From Pseudomonas khorasanensis (GTDB taxonomy: Bacteria > Pseudomonadota > Gammaproteobacteria > Pseudomonadales > Pseudomonadaceae): a DNA stretch of 64,000 nucleotides. The notes beneath the pieces are model-generated. The model had not been told where the DNA came from, did not search any database, and saw only the letters and a list, made by a program, of their open reading frames with translations. Each line of letters begins with the position of its first letter. The stretch's first letter is position 1. The stretch is taken from positions 496,001 to 560,000 of the forward strand of contig NZ_JABWQP020000001.1 in NCBI RefSeq assembly GCF_014268505.2. The letters are read 5' to 3'. Below are positions 55,617 through 64,000 of this stretch, in pieces. The position numbers and the translations under genes are program-made.

Positions 55617-57998
55617 TCACGCCGCCGGCGCCTTCGCCAGCACGATCCCCGCCGCGCCCAGGCGCTTGAGCACTTCAAACAGCAGGTCACTTTTGGTCAG
55701 CCCGACGATTCTCGGGCTGCTGACATACCCGGTCACCGTCAACGTTATCCCGTCCTGGGACAATTTGCTGAAGCGCACGAACGGCGCCGGTTTATCAAGG
55801 ATGGTTTCGTTTTCCTGATAAGCGTCCAGCAACAGTTGTTTGACTTCTTCAGGGTCGATATCCAGCGCAAACACCAACTCCAGCGACGCCACGCCCTGAG
55901 CGCTGCCACCGAGGGTAACGTTGCGCAGGTTTTGCGAAATCAGTTGGGAATTGGGCACGATCACGATCGAGCGGTCACTGAGCTGGATTTCCGTGGCGCG
56001 CACGTTGATACGGCGGATGTCGCCTTCGACGCCACTGATGCTGATCAAGTCGCCGACCTTGACCGGGCGCTCTGTCAGCAGGATCAGCCCGGAGACGAAG
56101 TTCTTCACGATCTCCTGCAGGCCGAAGCCAATGCCCACCGACAGCGCACTGACGATCCACGCCAGGTTGGTCCATTGCACGCCCAGTGATGACAGTGTGA
56201 GCAGAATCACAAAGGCGTAACCGATGTTGGAGAACAGCGTGCTGAGCGACGCACACATGCCCGGGTCCATATCGGTTTTGGGCAAAAATTCATTATCGAG
56301 CCAGCGGCTCAACGCGCGGATCAGGTAGATGCCGATCATCAGCGCCAGCAGCGCATTGAGCAGATGGCCGGGAACGATATTGAGCTTGCGCAAACCGGCG
56401 CCGCCCAGGATCGACATGATATTGGTCATCAACTGGCCGAGCGTGGTGCCGATGCCGCCGACAAACAACGCAATCAATGCCATCAGCAGCAGTCCTGCGC
56501 GGCTGACCCCGGAGAGCAGGGTCGACATTTGATCCAGTCGTCGGTCGCTGACCCCGAGCAATTGCTTGAGCGCCTTGCCGCTTGCGTGTTTGGGCGAGAA
56601 CGCATGTTCGCAGGCATCTTTCACCAACTGAATCAGCAAGTAGAATCCCGACAGCACAATGTAGGCCCATACCAGCTCATAACTGATGAACCGCGCCAGC
56701 GACACGTAGCCCGCCAGCAGGGCAATGGCCGAGACGAACATGGAGAGACTGACGACGGTATAAATCACCCCGGCGAAGGTGTTGTTGGCCGGCGACAGAT
56801 CATTGGATGCCAGCAACGCCTTGCGCACCTTGCCGACGCGCAACAGCAGCGTCACGACAATCGCCATCACCACCAGCGAAATCACCCCACGCCCGGCAAT
56901 CACGATCTGGCTGCTCATGCCCGTGGCATTGCTGACCTGCACCAGCGTCACCAGCACCAGCAAGGTGCAGGAGATCAATCTCGGGTAGGGCTTGAGCGCC
57001 AGCGCCACCGGGTCGGCGATCGCTGGCAGCCGCCATGACGGATGCTCGGTCGATAACAATGCGCGGCTCAGAGCAGTGATCAGCACGCAGGCGTACACGA
57101 CCTTCTCGAACTCCTCGGAAAACGTTTCCAGCACGGGGGGCAAGGCTTCGTTTCGGGTGCAGGCGTAAAAGAGCAGATGCAGGGCAATGGCGGTGGTGAT
57201 GAGGGTTGCGATGGCCGAGGCAAATGCCAGGGCGCTGCGGCGCAGACGCCCCTCTGGTACCCGATGAATACAAAACCAGGTCAGACCGCGATCAGCCAGC
57301 CGGCGGCCGAACGTCCAGATGAGCAGCGCCAGCAGCATCAACATGGCGGTGTAAAAACGCTCGCCCGGTGCCCAGACCCTGGCCCAAACATCGCGCACCT
57401 GTTCAACGAAAAGCCTCAGCCGATGCCGGTCGTCCTGGCTTGGATTGACCAGCGGCGCCCAGAAATGCGGGCTCAGCACGCTGCGGGTGCTCAGCGTCAG
57501 CTCGCTCTCAAGTAACGTGCGACGAATGCCTGCAATCTGGGTAATCAACTCCGCCGCGTTCTGTTTCAGTGCGGCCAGACTCTTGAGTGTTCCATCAACC
57601 TTGCTTTTTTGCTCCGCGAGCGCCGCGCGTTGCGCCACGATGTCATCTTGCTCAGCCGCAAGCTCGGTGTCCGGTGCCGCCCCGAGCACACCCAGTTGCA
57701 CCGCCAGTTGCGCTTGTTGCGGCAATAGCGCTGCCGACAACCGGTCAACGTCGAGTATGAACGCCTGTACCCGGTCTTGCGGGCCTTCGAGCTGGTTGTA
57801 ATTGTTCGCGGCGGAAATCTGCTGCTTGAGCCCATCGAGCCGTTGTTGCAGGGCTTGCAGGCCACTTGGCGCAATCACCGGCAGCGGCGGCGCGCTGGTC
57901 CCGCCCTGCGCGGGGAGGTCCGTCGCCCACAGCGGCGAGCTGCACGCGGTCAGCAGCAACAACACAACCAAAAACAATGACTTGAATAGACGGCGCAT
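55617..57998 (-). CDS. Large mechanosensitive ion channel, MscS/MscK-type with DUF3772
   Basis: Inner-membrane protein of 793 residues. A signal peptide or lipobox (LLLLTACSSP) is followed by a periplasmic coiled-coil DUF3772 region to about residue 200, then about ten membrane helices. The MscS domain includes LSVGIGFGLQEIVKNFVSGL, ILLTERPVKVGDLISISG and GDIRRINVRATEIQLSDRSI. It releases solutes during hypo-osmotic shock. The gene is convergent with the LacI gene, five bases away. Confidence 0.93.
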   Translation of the reverse strand: MRRLFKSLFLVVLLLLTACSSPLWATDLPAQGGTSAPPLPVIAPSGLQALQQRLDGLKQQISAANNYNQLEGPQDRVQAFILDVDRLSAALLPQQAQLAVQLGVLGAAPDTELAAEQDDIVAQRAALAEQKSKVDGTLKSLAALKQNAAELITQIAGIRRTLLESELTLSTRSVLSPHFWAPLVNPSQDDRHRLRLFVEQVRDVWARVWAPGERFYTAMLMLLALLIWTFGRRLADRGLTWFCIHRVPEGRLRRSALAFASAIATLITTAIALHLLFYACTRNEALPPVLETFSEEFEKVVYACVLITALSRALLSTEHPSWRLPAIADPVALALKPYPRLISCTLLVLVTLVQVSNATGMSSQIVIAGRGVISLVVMAIVVTLLLRVGKVRKALLASNDLSPANNTFAGVIYTVVSLSMFVSAIALLAGYVSLARFISYELVWAYIVLSGFYLLIQLVKDACEHAFSPKHASGKALKQLLGVSDRRLDQMSTLLSGVSRAGLLLMALIALFVGGIGTTLGQLMTNIMSILGGAGLRKLNIVPGHLLNALLALMIGIYLIRALSRWLDNEFLPKTDMDPGMCASLSTLFSNIGYAFVILLTLSSLGVQWTNLAWIVSALSVGIGFGLQEIVKNFVSGLILLTERPVKVGDLISISGVEGDIRRINVRATEIQLSDRSIVIVPNSQLISQNLRNVTLGGSAQGVASLELVFALDIDPEEVKQLLLDAYQENETILDKPAPFVRFSKLSQDGITLTVTGYVSSPRIVGLTKSDLLFEVLKRLGAAGIVLAKAPAA

Positions 57999-58172
57999 GG
58001 GGCGGCGGGCTCGAGTGGATCACACAGTCTATGAGCCTAGGTGATCGCGCCGGATGACGAGGGAAACTTTCAGCGGCGCGACCGGCGCAGCGCGGAATAT
58101 TTCCCGCAAAATTCGGTGGAATGATCAGCGCGACGAGGGGTCAACCGGCAATAAAAGCTCTGGGAACCCGCC

Positions 58173-58682
58173 ATGACCATCGCCAACGATACGATCGAAT
58201 ACCTGCGCGAACACTCGCTGATCATCACCACCGCTGAATCCTGCACGGCGGGGGAAATCGTCATGCTGCTGTCGGAGGTACCCGGCAGCGGCCAGTTGAT
58301 CGAATGCGGTTACGTGGTTTATTCACCGCAGGCCAAGCAGCGCCTGCTGCACGTCAGCTCGGCCACGCTGCAGAACTTCAACCTGACCAGCGTTGAGGTC
58401 GCCAGTGAAATGGCAATCGGCGCGCTGCGCGACAGCACGGCCAACGTCGCGGTCGCCACCACGGGGATTCTCGGCCCCGATGATATGGACGGCATCAAGG
58501 CGGGAACGGTGTGTTTCGCCTGGGCTTTTCAGCTTGATGACCGGGCGTACCTGTTCGCCGCGCGGGAATGGTTTCCCGGATCGCGCAGTGAAGTGCAGAC
58601 CCGGGCCTCGGAATTTGCTTTGCAGCAGCTGCCGACTGTTCATCGTCGTGCCCTGCGCGGTGAAGGAGGGTGGAGTCGATGA
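58173..58682 (+). CDS. CinA-type C-terminal domain protein (PncC-like)
   Basis: Protein of 169 residues consisting only of the CinA C-terminal domain, related to nicotinamide mononucleotide deamidase PncC. LIITTAESCTAGEIVMLLSE holds the catalytic Ser region, and QLIECGYVVYSPQAKQRLL and VATTGILGPDDMDGIKAGTV follow. The consensus SCTGG is SCTAG here, and the usual final Gly of TGIAGP is altered, so activity is uncertain. It starts a three-gene operon with a membrane protein and a DUF421 protein. Confidence 0.87.
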   Translation: MTIANDTIEYLREHSLIITTAESCTAGEIVMLLSEVPGSGQLIECGYVVYSPQAKQRLLHVSSATLQNFNLTSVEVASEMAIGALRDSTANVAVATTGILGPDDMDGIKAGTVCFAWAFQLDDRAYLFAAREWFPGSRSEVQTRASEFALQQLPTVHRRALRGEGGWSR

Positions 58683-59197
58683 AGGATGAAGGTGACTCGA
58701 CGGACCTGCACAGCCGGCAGTTTCCGATACGCGAGGACATGGCCTATCAACTGAAGGTCTGGCGCTTTGAGCGGGTTGGCTGGTACCTCCTGGTGTTGTG
58801 CATGTTGCTGGGATTGCTGGGCCTGTTTTCCCGTGGCGTCATCAGTTCACAGGATGCCCGCAGCGACGACGGCAAGGTCCGGGTCGAGTACGAGATGTTC
58901 CACCGCAACGGCTCCACCAATCCGATGAAAATCAGCGTGCGCGCGACGCCTGAAAGCACTGTCGAGCTGGAAATCGACGGTGAGCTGCTCGATGGGTTCA
59001 GCATCGAAACAATGCAGCCCATGCCCCAGCGAATGCGCAGTTCGGGGCAGGGCATGCGCCTGCGGTTACAGGCTGATGCGCAGGGCCAGGCGACCGTTTA
59101 CCTGACGTTGCGCGGCGACGGTCTTGGTTTGTTTCGCAGCCACCTCAACGCGGCAGGCTCGAACGACGTGAAACTCACTCAATTCATATTTCCGTAG
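58679..59197 (+). CDS. Single-span membrane protein of unknown function
   Basis: Protein of 172 residues. One membrane helix, WYLLVLCMLLGLLGLFSRG, lies near residue 40, followed by an extracytoplasmic beta-rich domain of about 115 residues. No family is recognised. The ATG overlaps the CinA-domain stop (ATGA) and has GGAGGG upstream. The DUF421 gene starts seven bases after its stop. The domain may be a partner of the DUF421 protein. Confidence 0.8.
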   Translation: MKDEGDSTDLHSRQFPIREDMAYQLKVWRFERVGWYLLVLCMLLGLLGLFSRGVISSQDARSDDGKVRVEYEMFHRNGSTNPMKISVRATPESTVELEIDGELLDGFSIETMQPMPQRMRSSGQGMRLRLQADAQGQATVYLTLRGDGLGLFRSHLNAAGSNDVKLTQFIFP

Positions 59198-59204
59198 GTG
59201 ACCC

Positions 59205-59660
59205 ATGGACTCGGTCTTGCGTGCACTCGCGATGTATCTGGCACTGATGGTGCTGTTCAAGATTGCCGGCCGCCGTTCGCTGGCCGAGCTGACAACGTTC
59301 GATTTCGTCCTGCTGATGATCATCGGCGAAGCCACCCAGCAGGCTTTGCTGGGCGATGACTTTTCCTTGACCAATTCGTTTCTGGTGATCATCACCCTGA
59401 TCGCCATCGACGTCGGTTTCTCCCTGCTCAAACAGCGCTCCGGCTGGGTCTCGCGGCTGATCGACGGGGAGCCGACGATCATTGTAGAGAACGGCAAGTT
59501 ATTGCACCGACGTCTGCGCCATGCGCGGCTGGTGGAGGCCGATGTCATGGAGGCGGCGCGTTCAAGCCAGGGCATCGAAACCCTGGAGCAGATCAAGTTT
59601 GCGATCATCGAGCGCAACGGCAAGATTTCGGTGATACCGCAGGACCCGCACAGCGGCTGA
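59205..59660 (+). CDS. DUF421 (YetF-type) membrane protein
   Basis: Protein of 151 residues. About three helices in the first 75 residues (MYLALMVLFKIAGRRSLAEL, then FDFVLLMIIGEATQQALLG) precede a small cytosolic YetF C-terminal domain with IDGEPTIIVENGKLLHRRL. Function unknown in general. It is the last gene of the operon. Confidence 0.9.
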   Translation: MDSVLRALAMYLALMVLFKIAGRRSLAELTTFDFVLLMIIGEATQQALLGDDFSLTNSFLVIITLIAIDVGFSLLKQRSGWVSRLIDGEPTIIVENGKLLHRRLRHARLVEADVMEAARSSQGIETLEQIKFAIIERNGKISVIPQDPHSG

Positions 59661-59748
59661 GCCATCGGCAGCTCGCGGCAGCGCATTTTTTTTGAACGCT
59701 GACATTCGGCCGCAGCCCAATGCTTACACGTCTTTTGAGGATTGGGCG

Positions 59749-59976
59749 ATGAACGAGGCAGCGAGTTATTTTTCCATAGCCGTGGCAGTCATCATTCTGC
59801 TGGTTGATTTGTGGGCGATTGTCAGTGTATTTCGCAGCAACAAAAGCGTCGGCGTGAAAGCCGCCTGGGCGATCGGGTTGATCGTATTCCCGGTGCTTGG
59901 CTTGATCGTGTGGGGCATTGCCGGCCCGCGCGGCGTCAAGGAAGGGCCTTCGTCACCCGAGCACAGCAAGGGTTGA
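59749..59976 (+). CDS. Small membrane protein, PLDc_N domain
   Basis: Protein of 75 residues with two membrane helices, IAVAVIILLVDLWAIVSVFR and WAIGLIVFPVLGLIVWGIAG, the short phospholipase D-N-terminal motif, followed by GPRGVK. The catalytic PLD domain is absent, as in many stand-alone members. GAGGA precedes the ATG at 59749; an upstream frame has no support. Confidence 0.85.
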   Translation: MNEAASYFSIAVAVIILLVDLWAIVSVFRSNKSVGVKAAWAIGLIVFPVLGLIVWGIAGPRGVKEGPSSPEHSKG

Positions 59977-60072
59977 GAATTTGATGCAGGTCCATATAGG
60001 TGTGAGCCCACTTGCGACAGCGGTGTGCTGTTCAATAACCGGTAGCGACACCACTTCCGAAAGGAGATCGTC

Positions 60073-60219
60073 ATGAAAAAAATCTGTGTATGTCTGGGGT
60101 TCTGCTCAATGTTTCTGTTGCAGGGCTGCTTTGACTCCAACGATGCGCCCAACAAGGACAGCGACAAGAGCAAGCCTTCGCTGCAGATCCAGACGGAAAA
60201 GCCCGAAGAGGGCAAATAG
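60073..60219 (+). CDS. Small lipoprotein (48 aa)
   Basis: A 48-residue protein, MKKICVCLGFCSMFLLQGCF at the start, with lipobox LLQGC. The mature part is Lys/Asp/Ser-rich and unstructured. AAGGAG lies 12 bases before the ATG. The family is not recognised. It is likely a cell-envelope small lipoprotein. Confidence 0.75.
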   Translation: MKKICVCLGFCSMFLLQGCFDSNDAPNKDSDKSKPSLQIQTEKPEEGK

Positions 60220-60257
60220 CCGGTTCTTGATATTCACATCAGCGACGGGCCACCGCT

Positions 60258-60312
60258 TTCGCGAGCAAGCCTACTCCCCACGCACTCCGGTGGGAGCGAG
60301 CCTGCTCGCGAA
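60258..60312. repeat. REP inverted pair (REPIN), one arm degenerate
   Basis: A variant arm at 60258-60281 and a normal GTGGGAGCGAGCCTGCTC arm at 60290-60312, with only eight bases between. Confidence 0.75.
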
Positions 60313-60340
60313 GGCGTCATGTGGGACACACAGTCACGGG

Positions 60341-61567
60341 TCAGGATTGGACCCGCTTGAGCAATAACCAATACACCAACGCAACGGCACTGATGCCGGC
60401 ACCCAAAATGCACACGGCGACCCAGCCAAAATGCGCATAGGTATATGTCGCCGCGATGGCGCCCAAGCCGCTGCCCATCGAGTAGAAACACATGTAAGCG
60501 CCGACCAGTCGGCTCTGCGCATCGGGCCGTGCTGCAAAGATGAGACTCTGATTGGTGACATGCACCGCTTGCACGGCGAAGTCGAGCAGGATCACCCCGA
60601 TGAGCATCGCCAGCAGCGAACTGTGGACGAATGCGATGGGCAGCCAGGACAGCGTCAACACTGTGAGCGCGATGCCGGTGGTGCGATTGCCCATTCCTCG
60701 ATCCGCCAGAACGCCGGCCCGCGAAGCCGCGAGTGCACCCGCCACCCCGGCCAGACCAAACAGGCCGATCTGCGTGTGTGACAGCGACAGTGGCGGCGCG
60801 CTGAGAGGCAGCACCATTGACGTCCACAGCACACTGAACGCGGCGAAAATCAGCAGCGCGAAGGTGCCTCGGATTCGCAATGTCCGCTCAGTCATAAACA
60901 AGCGAAAAACCGAGCGCAGCAATTGCCAGTAGCTGCCTTGCGCAGTGGGCTTTACCGAGGCGGGCAGGGCGCGCGCGAGCACCAGTGCCATGCCGACCAT
61001 CAACACCGCCGAGACGAAATAAACGCCGCGCCAGCCCGCCATGTCGGCGACAGCGCCGGAAACGAAACGCGCCAGCAAAATCCCCAGCACCACGCCACTG
61101 GTGACAGTGCCCACCGCTGCGCCGCGCTGATGCGGGCTCGCCAGGCTGGCCGTACAGGCGACCACCACTTGCACCACTACCGCCAGCAACCCCACCAGCA
61201 CCATGGCGCCGAGCAGCATGCCCCAGCTCTCGGCCAGGCCCACTGTACACAGCGCAACCGCTGACAAAAGCAGTTGGCTGACGATGAGTTTCTTGCGATC
61301 GAGCAGATCACCCAGCGGCACGATGAACAACAAGCCGACGGCATAACCGGCCTGAGTGACCGTCACCACGACGCCGATCGCGCCGGACGAAACGCCCAGA
61401 CTGGCGGCCATGGATTCCAGCAATGGCTGGGCAAAGTAAACGTTCGCGACGGCCATGGCGCAGGTGATTGCGAAAAGAAAAGTCTGCGCACGACTCAGGC
61501 CTGCGCCCATCGATGTGTCGTGAATTTTGCCTTGCGCATTGGTCAGGGTGTGCGTCGAACAGGGCAT
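60341..61567 (-). CDS. MFS efflux transporter (Bcr/EmrD-like)
   Basis: Membrane protein of 408 residues with about twelve helices. LFIVPLGDLLDRKKLIVSQL is the MFS loop 2-3 motif. Length and topology fit the 12-helix drug:H+ antiporters. GGAGG before the ATG at 61567 sets the start. The HxlR gene is divergent, and a palindrome in the gap suggests repression. Confidence 0.9.
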   Translation of the reverse strand: MPCSTHTLTNAQGKIHDTSMGAGLSRAQTFLFAITCAMAVANVYFAQPLLESMAASLGVSSGAIGVVVTVTQAGYAVGLLFIVPLGDLLDRKKLIVSQLLLSAVALCTVGLAESWGMLLGAMVLVGLLAVVVQVVVACTASLASPHQRGAAVGTVTSGVVLGILLARFVSGAVADMAGWRGVYFVSAVLMVGMALVLARALPASVKPTAQGSYWQLLRSVFRLFMTERTLRIRGTFALLIFAAFSVLWTSMVLPLSAPPLSLSHTQIGLFGLAGVAGALAASRAGVLADRGMGNRTTGIALTVLTLSWLPIAFVHSSLLAMLIGVILLDFAVQAVHVTNQSLIFAARPDAQSRLVGAYMCFYSMGSGLGAIAATYTYAHFGWVAVCILGAGISAVALVYWLLLKRVQS

Positions 61568-61587
61568 CCTTGCATCCTCCAATTGTG

Positions 61588-61602
61588 GTTTCAAAATGAA
61601 AC
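61588..61602. promoter_or_regulatory. 15-bp palindrome, probable HxlR operator
   Basis: GTTTCA-AAA-TGAAAC, between the divergent MFS and HxlR genes, 20 bases upstream of the MFS start. The position over a promoter suits HxlR-type repression. Confidence 0.5.
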
Positions 61603-61676
61603 TGATGCGTTGATCTTTATCCATTCGAGTTGTTAAATGCAACCACATTCAGCAACCCAAGCAACCCTGGAGCAAC

Positions 61677-62141
61677 ATGGCTCGACAGCAATTACTGGCC
61701 CAGAGCGAATGCCCGGTGGCCCGCACCCTTGAGGCTATCGGTGATCGCTGGGCCTTGATGATCATTCGCGATGCATTCGATGACGTGCGCCGTTTCAGTG
61801 AATTCCAGAAGCGCCTGGGCCTGGCCAGGAACATCTTGACGGTCAAATTGAAAAGGCTCGTTGAGTTGGGGTTGCTGCAGATTCAGCCCGCCTCCGACGG
61901 CAGCGCCTACAAGGAATACGTGCTGACCGAGATGGGCCGCGCGGTATTCCCCATCGTTGTCAGCCTGCGCCAGTGGGGCGAGCGTTTCCTGTTTTCAGAC
62001 GGTGAGGAGCGCTCGGTGTTGCTCGACAATGAGCGCGCCGAGCCCGTCGAAACCATCGCCGTGCGCTCAAAAGCCGGGGCGGTGCTGACCCCGGCCGATT
62101 GCCACCGAAAAGTGGTTACGCGAACGCCACCTGCGCGCTGA
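61677..62141 (+). CDS. HxlR-family transcriptional regulator
   Basis: Winged-helix regulator of 154 residues. CPVARTLEAIGDRWALMIIR is the HxlR start and FSEFQKRLGLARNILTVKLK the recognition region; YVLTEMGRAVFPIVVSLRQW closes the wing. It is divergent from the MFS gene and probably represses it in response to a toxic compound. Its 3' end overlaps the convergent LysR gene by 26 bases. Confidence 0.92.
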   Translation: MARQQLLAQSECPVARTLEAIGDRWALMIIRDAFDDVRRFSEFQKRLGLARNILTVKLKRLVELGLLQIQPASDGSAYKEYVLTEMGRAVFPIVVSLRQWGERFLFSDGEERSVLLDNERAEPVETIAVRSKAGAVLTPADCHRKVVTRTPPAR

Positions 62142-62988
62142 TCAGCTCGGCCAGCGTGCGCACCGGCTCGCTCAAGGATTGACGAGACCGATGCACGAGC
62201 CCGATGTCTCGGTGAAACGTATGATCGCCGAGATCCAGGGCACGGACGCCCTCCGGCCAGTGCGGCTCGCGCGCGGTTTGCGGTACCAGCGCGACGCCGA
62301 CGCCTTTTTCCACCAGTTTGGTGATCGCTTCCAGTTCATCCAGCTCGCACACCTCGCGCGGGATGAAATGCATCTGCCGCAGAAAGCGATCGACCTGGCG
62401 GCCGCCGAACGAGGAGCGATCATAGCGGATAAACGGCTGACTGGAGAGTAATTCGGCCCAGTCGTCCCCTTCGACCTCGCGCGGCACAATCAACCGATAA
62501 GGCTCGAGCGCCAGTGTGGTCCAGCGCAGATCGCTTTGTAGCGCGAAGGGCGGGCGGATGATCACGGCAAGATCGATCTCGCCAGCATCCACAAGATTGA
62601 CCATTTCCATCGACAGGCCGGGAATCACCCGCGTCCTGCAGTGCGGGCATTGCTGGTGAAATATCGCCAGAGCATCGGGCAGGTAGGAGCGCTGCACCGA
62701 GGCGATGGCGCCGATGGTTACCCGCACATTCACCGGCGCGCCCGTGGTGGTCGAGCCCAGATTGTCATAAAGCCGCAACAGATCCTGCGCCTGCAACAGG
62801 ATCTGCCGGCCCATTCTGTTCAGATGCGCCGTACGACCCTTGCGGTCGAACAGTTCAAATCCCAACTCCGCCTCCAGACGCTGCATCTGTGCGCTAACGG
62901 CGGCCTGAGTTAGACCGATCCTGTTTCCCGCAGCGGCAAAAGTGCCTTCACGGGCCACGGCGATAAGGGTCTTCAGTTCTTTGATCAT
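62116..62988 (-). CDS. LysR-family regulator
   Basis: Regulator of 290 residues. REGTFAAAGNRIGLTQAAVS is the HTH and AQMQRLEAELGFELFDRKGR follows. The effector domain starts near VRVTIGAIASVQRSYLPDAL. It is divergent from the glyoxalase-family gene; TTAG-N8-CTAA at 62998-63013 is a possible LysR site. Confidence 0.92.
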   Translation of the reverse strand: MIKELKTLIAVAREGTFAAAGNRIGLTQAAVSAQMQRLEAELGFELFDRKGRTAHLNRMGRQILLQAQDLLRLYDNLGSTTTGAPVNVRVTIGAIASVQRSYLPDALAIFHQQCPHCRTRVIPGLSMEMVNLVDAGEIDLAVIIRPPFALQSDLRWTTLALEPYRLIVPREVEGDDWAELLSSQPFIRYDRSSFGGRQVDRFLRQMHFIPREVCELDELEAITKLVEKGVGVALVPQTAREPHWPEGVRALDLGDHTFHRDIGLVHRSRQSLSEPVRTLAELISAQVAFA

Positions 62989-63126
62989 TCACAAAGATTA
63001 GTTGTGTTTCTAAGAAATATATATTGATTTTTCTGTTGGATTATTCCGCCTAGGATGGCTGCATTCCCCGGTTGGCCGCCTTGCGTTGCAGCCGGTCTCC
63101 CTGAAAACGAACCCATGGAGTTGCTG

Positions 63127-63552
63127 ATGAGTCTTTCGCCTTTCCACCTCGCCATCCCTGTTTACGACCTCGCGGCCTGCCGCAGTTTTTACGGCGAAGT
63201 GTTCGGCCTGGAGGAGGGACGATCCAGCGCGCAATGGGTCGACTTCAACTTCTACGGCCACCAGTTGGTCATTCACGAACAGCCGAAGACAGCGTCTCAG
63301 GAAAGCGTGCACAGCAACCCGGTCGACGGTCACGACGTGCCGGTCCCGCACTTTGGGATTGTTTTGCAGTGGGAGCAATGGGAAGCACTGGCCGAGCGCC
63401 TGAGGTCATTTGGCACGCAGTTCGTGATCGAACCTTACATTCGATTCAAAGGCGAAGTGGGCGAACAAGCGACGATGTTTCTGTTCGATCCCTGCGGCAA
63501 TGCGCTTGAATTCAAGGCGTTCAAGGACATGAGCCTGTTGTTTGCCAAATGA
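63127..63552 (+). CDS. VOC-family (glyoxalase/dioxygenase-fold) protein
   Basis: Protein of 141 residues. [20 protein letters not shown] is the first betaalphabetabetabeta module with its metal His; [19 protein letters not shown] begins the second, ending [12 protein letters not shown] with the Glu ligand. The family includes glyoxalase I and extradiol dioxygenases; the substrate is unknown. GGAG before the ATG at 63127 supports this start. Confidence 0.88.
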   Translation: MSLSPFHLAIPVYDLAACRSFYGEVFGLEEGRSSAQWVDFNFYGHQLVIHEQPKTASQESVHSNPVDGHDVPVPHFGIVLQWEQWEALAERLRSFGTQFVIEPYIRFKGEVGEQATMFLFDPCGNALEFKAFKDMSLLFAK

Positions 63553-64000
63553 TCAAAGCGTCGTGCTCTGCCCATTGCGATCCCTTTCGTACACCTTGTT
63601 CCCTTGCAGCTTTTCCTTCAGCCACCGCTCGGCCGTGCCCAAGGGCCTTTGCCGTGCCCACAACAGATCGACGCCAACTTGCCAGTCGGTGTGCGGGTAC
63701 GCCGACAACTGCAACTCGACCAGTTCCCCGTTGCCCAGTTCGCGCTGAATCAGCTGACGTGGCAGGGTTGCCCAGCCGAGGCCGGCACGGACCATCTCCA
63801 GCAGCGCCAGGTAGCTTTCCGCTTGCCACAGTTGCGTCGAGCGCAAGTATTCGCTGCTTGGCAGCTTGCTGGCGTGAGCGCTGAAAGCCAAGCGCCGGTG
63901 CACATGCAAATCGTCGAACGTGACGTTGTCGAGTTGAGCCAACGGATGGTCGGGATGGCAAACGTGCAACATGATCAGTTTGCCCAATTGCTGGAACGCC
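63553..64000 (-). CDS. LysR-family regulator, C-terminal part (cut by right edge)
   Basis: The visible C-terminal 148 or so residues match the LysR effector domain. CHPDHPLAQLDNVTFDDLHV, QAESYLALLEMVRAGLGWAT and LPRQLIQRELGNGELVEL are typical. The frame continues through the window edge, so the HTH is outside. It abuts the VOC gene's 3' end. Confidence 0.87.
   Translation of the reverse strand, partial: AFQQLGKLIMLHVCHPDHPLAQLDNVTFDDLHVHRRLAFSAHASKLPSSEYLRSTQLWQAESYLALLEMVRAGLGWATLPRQLIQRELGNGELVELQLSAYPHTDWQVGVDLLWARQRPLGTAERWLKEKLQGNKVYERDRNGQSTTL

Overview
This 64 kb window is chromosomal DNA from a Pseudomonas, most likely of the P. fluorescens group. Three things point there. The block mltD, gloB, methyltransferase, rnhA, dnaQ, lysine/arginine decarboxylase, with a yej-type peptide transporter beside it, follows the order I recall from P. 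aeruginosa. The galactose dehydrogenase closely resembles the classical P. fluorescens enzyme. Inverted pairs of the repeat beginning GTGGGAGCGAGCCTGCTC are scattered between genes. Gene density is high, base composition is GC-rich, and I see no rRNA, CRISPR array, prophage or insertion sequence.

Layout. 1-4720: a peptide ABC transporter (permease running off the left edge, two tandem binding proteins). 5031-12627: mltD, gloB, methyltransferase, rnhA, dnaQ, decarboxylase and an acetyltransferase, mostly housekeeping. 12593-16016: a LysR regulator, a small protein, an FMN reductase and ArsB. 16132-26270: DUF1853, nadK, metallophosphoesterase, rhomboid protease, DUF1315, DUF2797, pepN and katG. 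26440-34641: LTA-synthase-like phosphatase/transferase, an orphan binding protein, a SCO/PCuAC copper pair, galactose dehydrogenase, a YcaC-like hydrolase and an erythromycin-esterase homologue. 34808-41888: regulators with short-chain dehydrogenases, a tautomerase, TrmK and small proteins.

41885-47934 is a hydroxyproline catabolic cluster: PAS-AraC regulator, permease, 4-hydroxyproline epimerase, pyrroline-hydroxycarboxylate deaminase and a D-amino-acid dehydrogenase. The aldehyde dehydrogenase expected between the last two has been reduced to a remnant of about 55 codons, fused in frame to the dehydrogenase. The last pathway step must then be supplied from elsewhere.

49420-50876 is a gene-poor, AT-richer island. 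It holds two copies of a tRNA D-arm-like motif, a minus-strand terminator, a 32-residue amphipathic peptide gene whose ribosome binding site lies in a hairpin, and a secreted protein made entirely of seven 13-residue repeats. This is the most unusual part of the window.

50877-55611 is a sugar or polyol catabolic unit (transporter, TIM-barrel isomerase, Gfo/Idh/MocA dehydrogenase) divergent from a LacI regulator, with a perfect 18-bp palindromic operator between them. The rest holds an MscS-type channel, a CinA-domain/DUF421 operon, small membrane and lipoprotein genes, an MFS pump divergent from an HxlR regulator with a 15-bp palindrome, and a glyoxalase-family gene between two LysR regulators, the last cut by the right edge.
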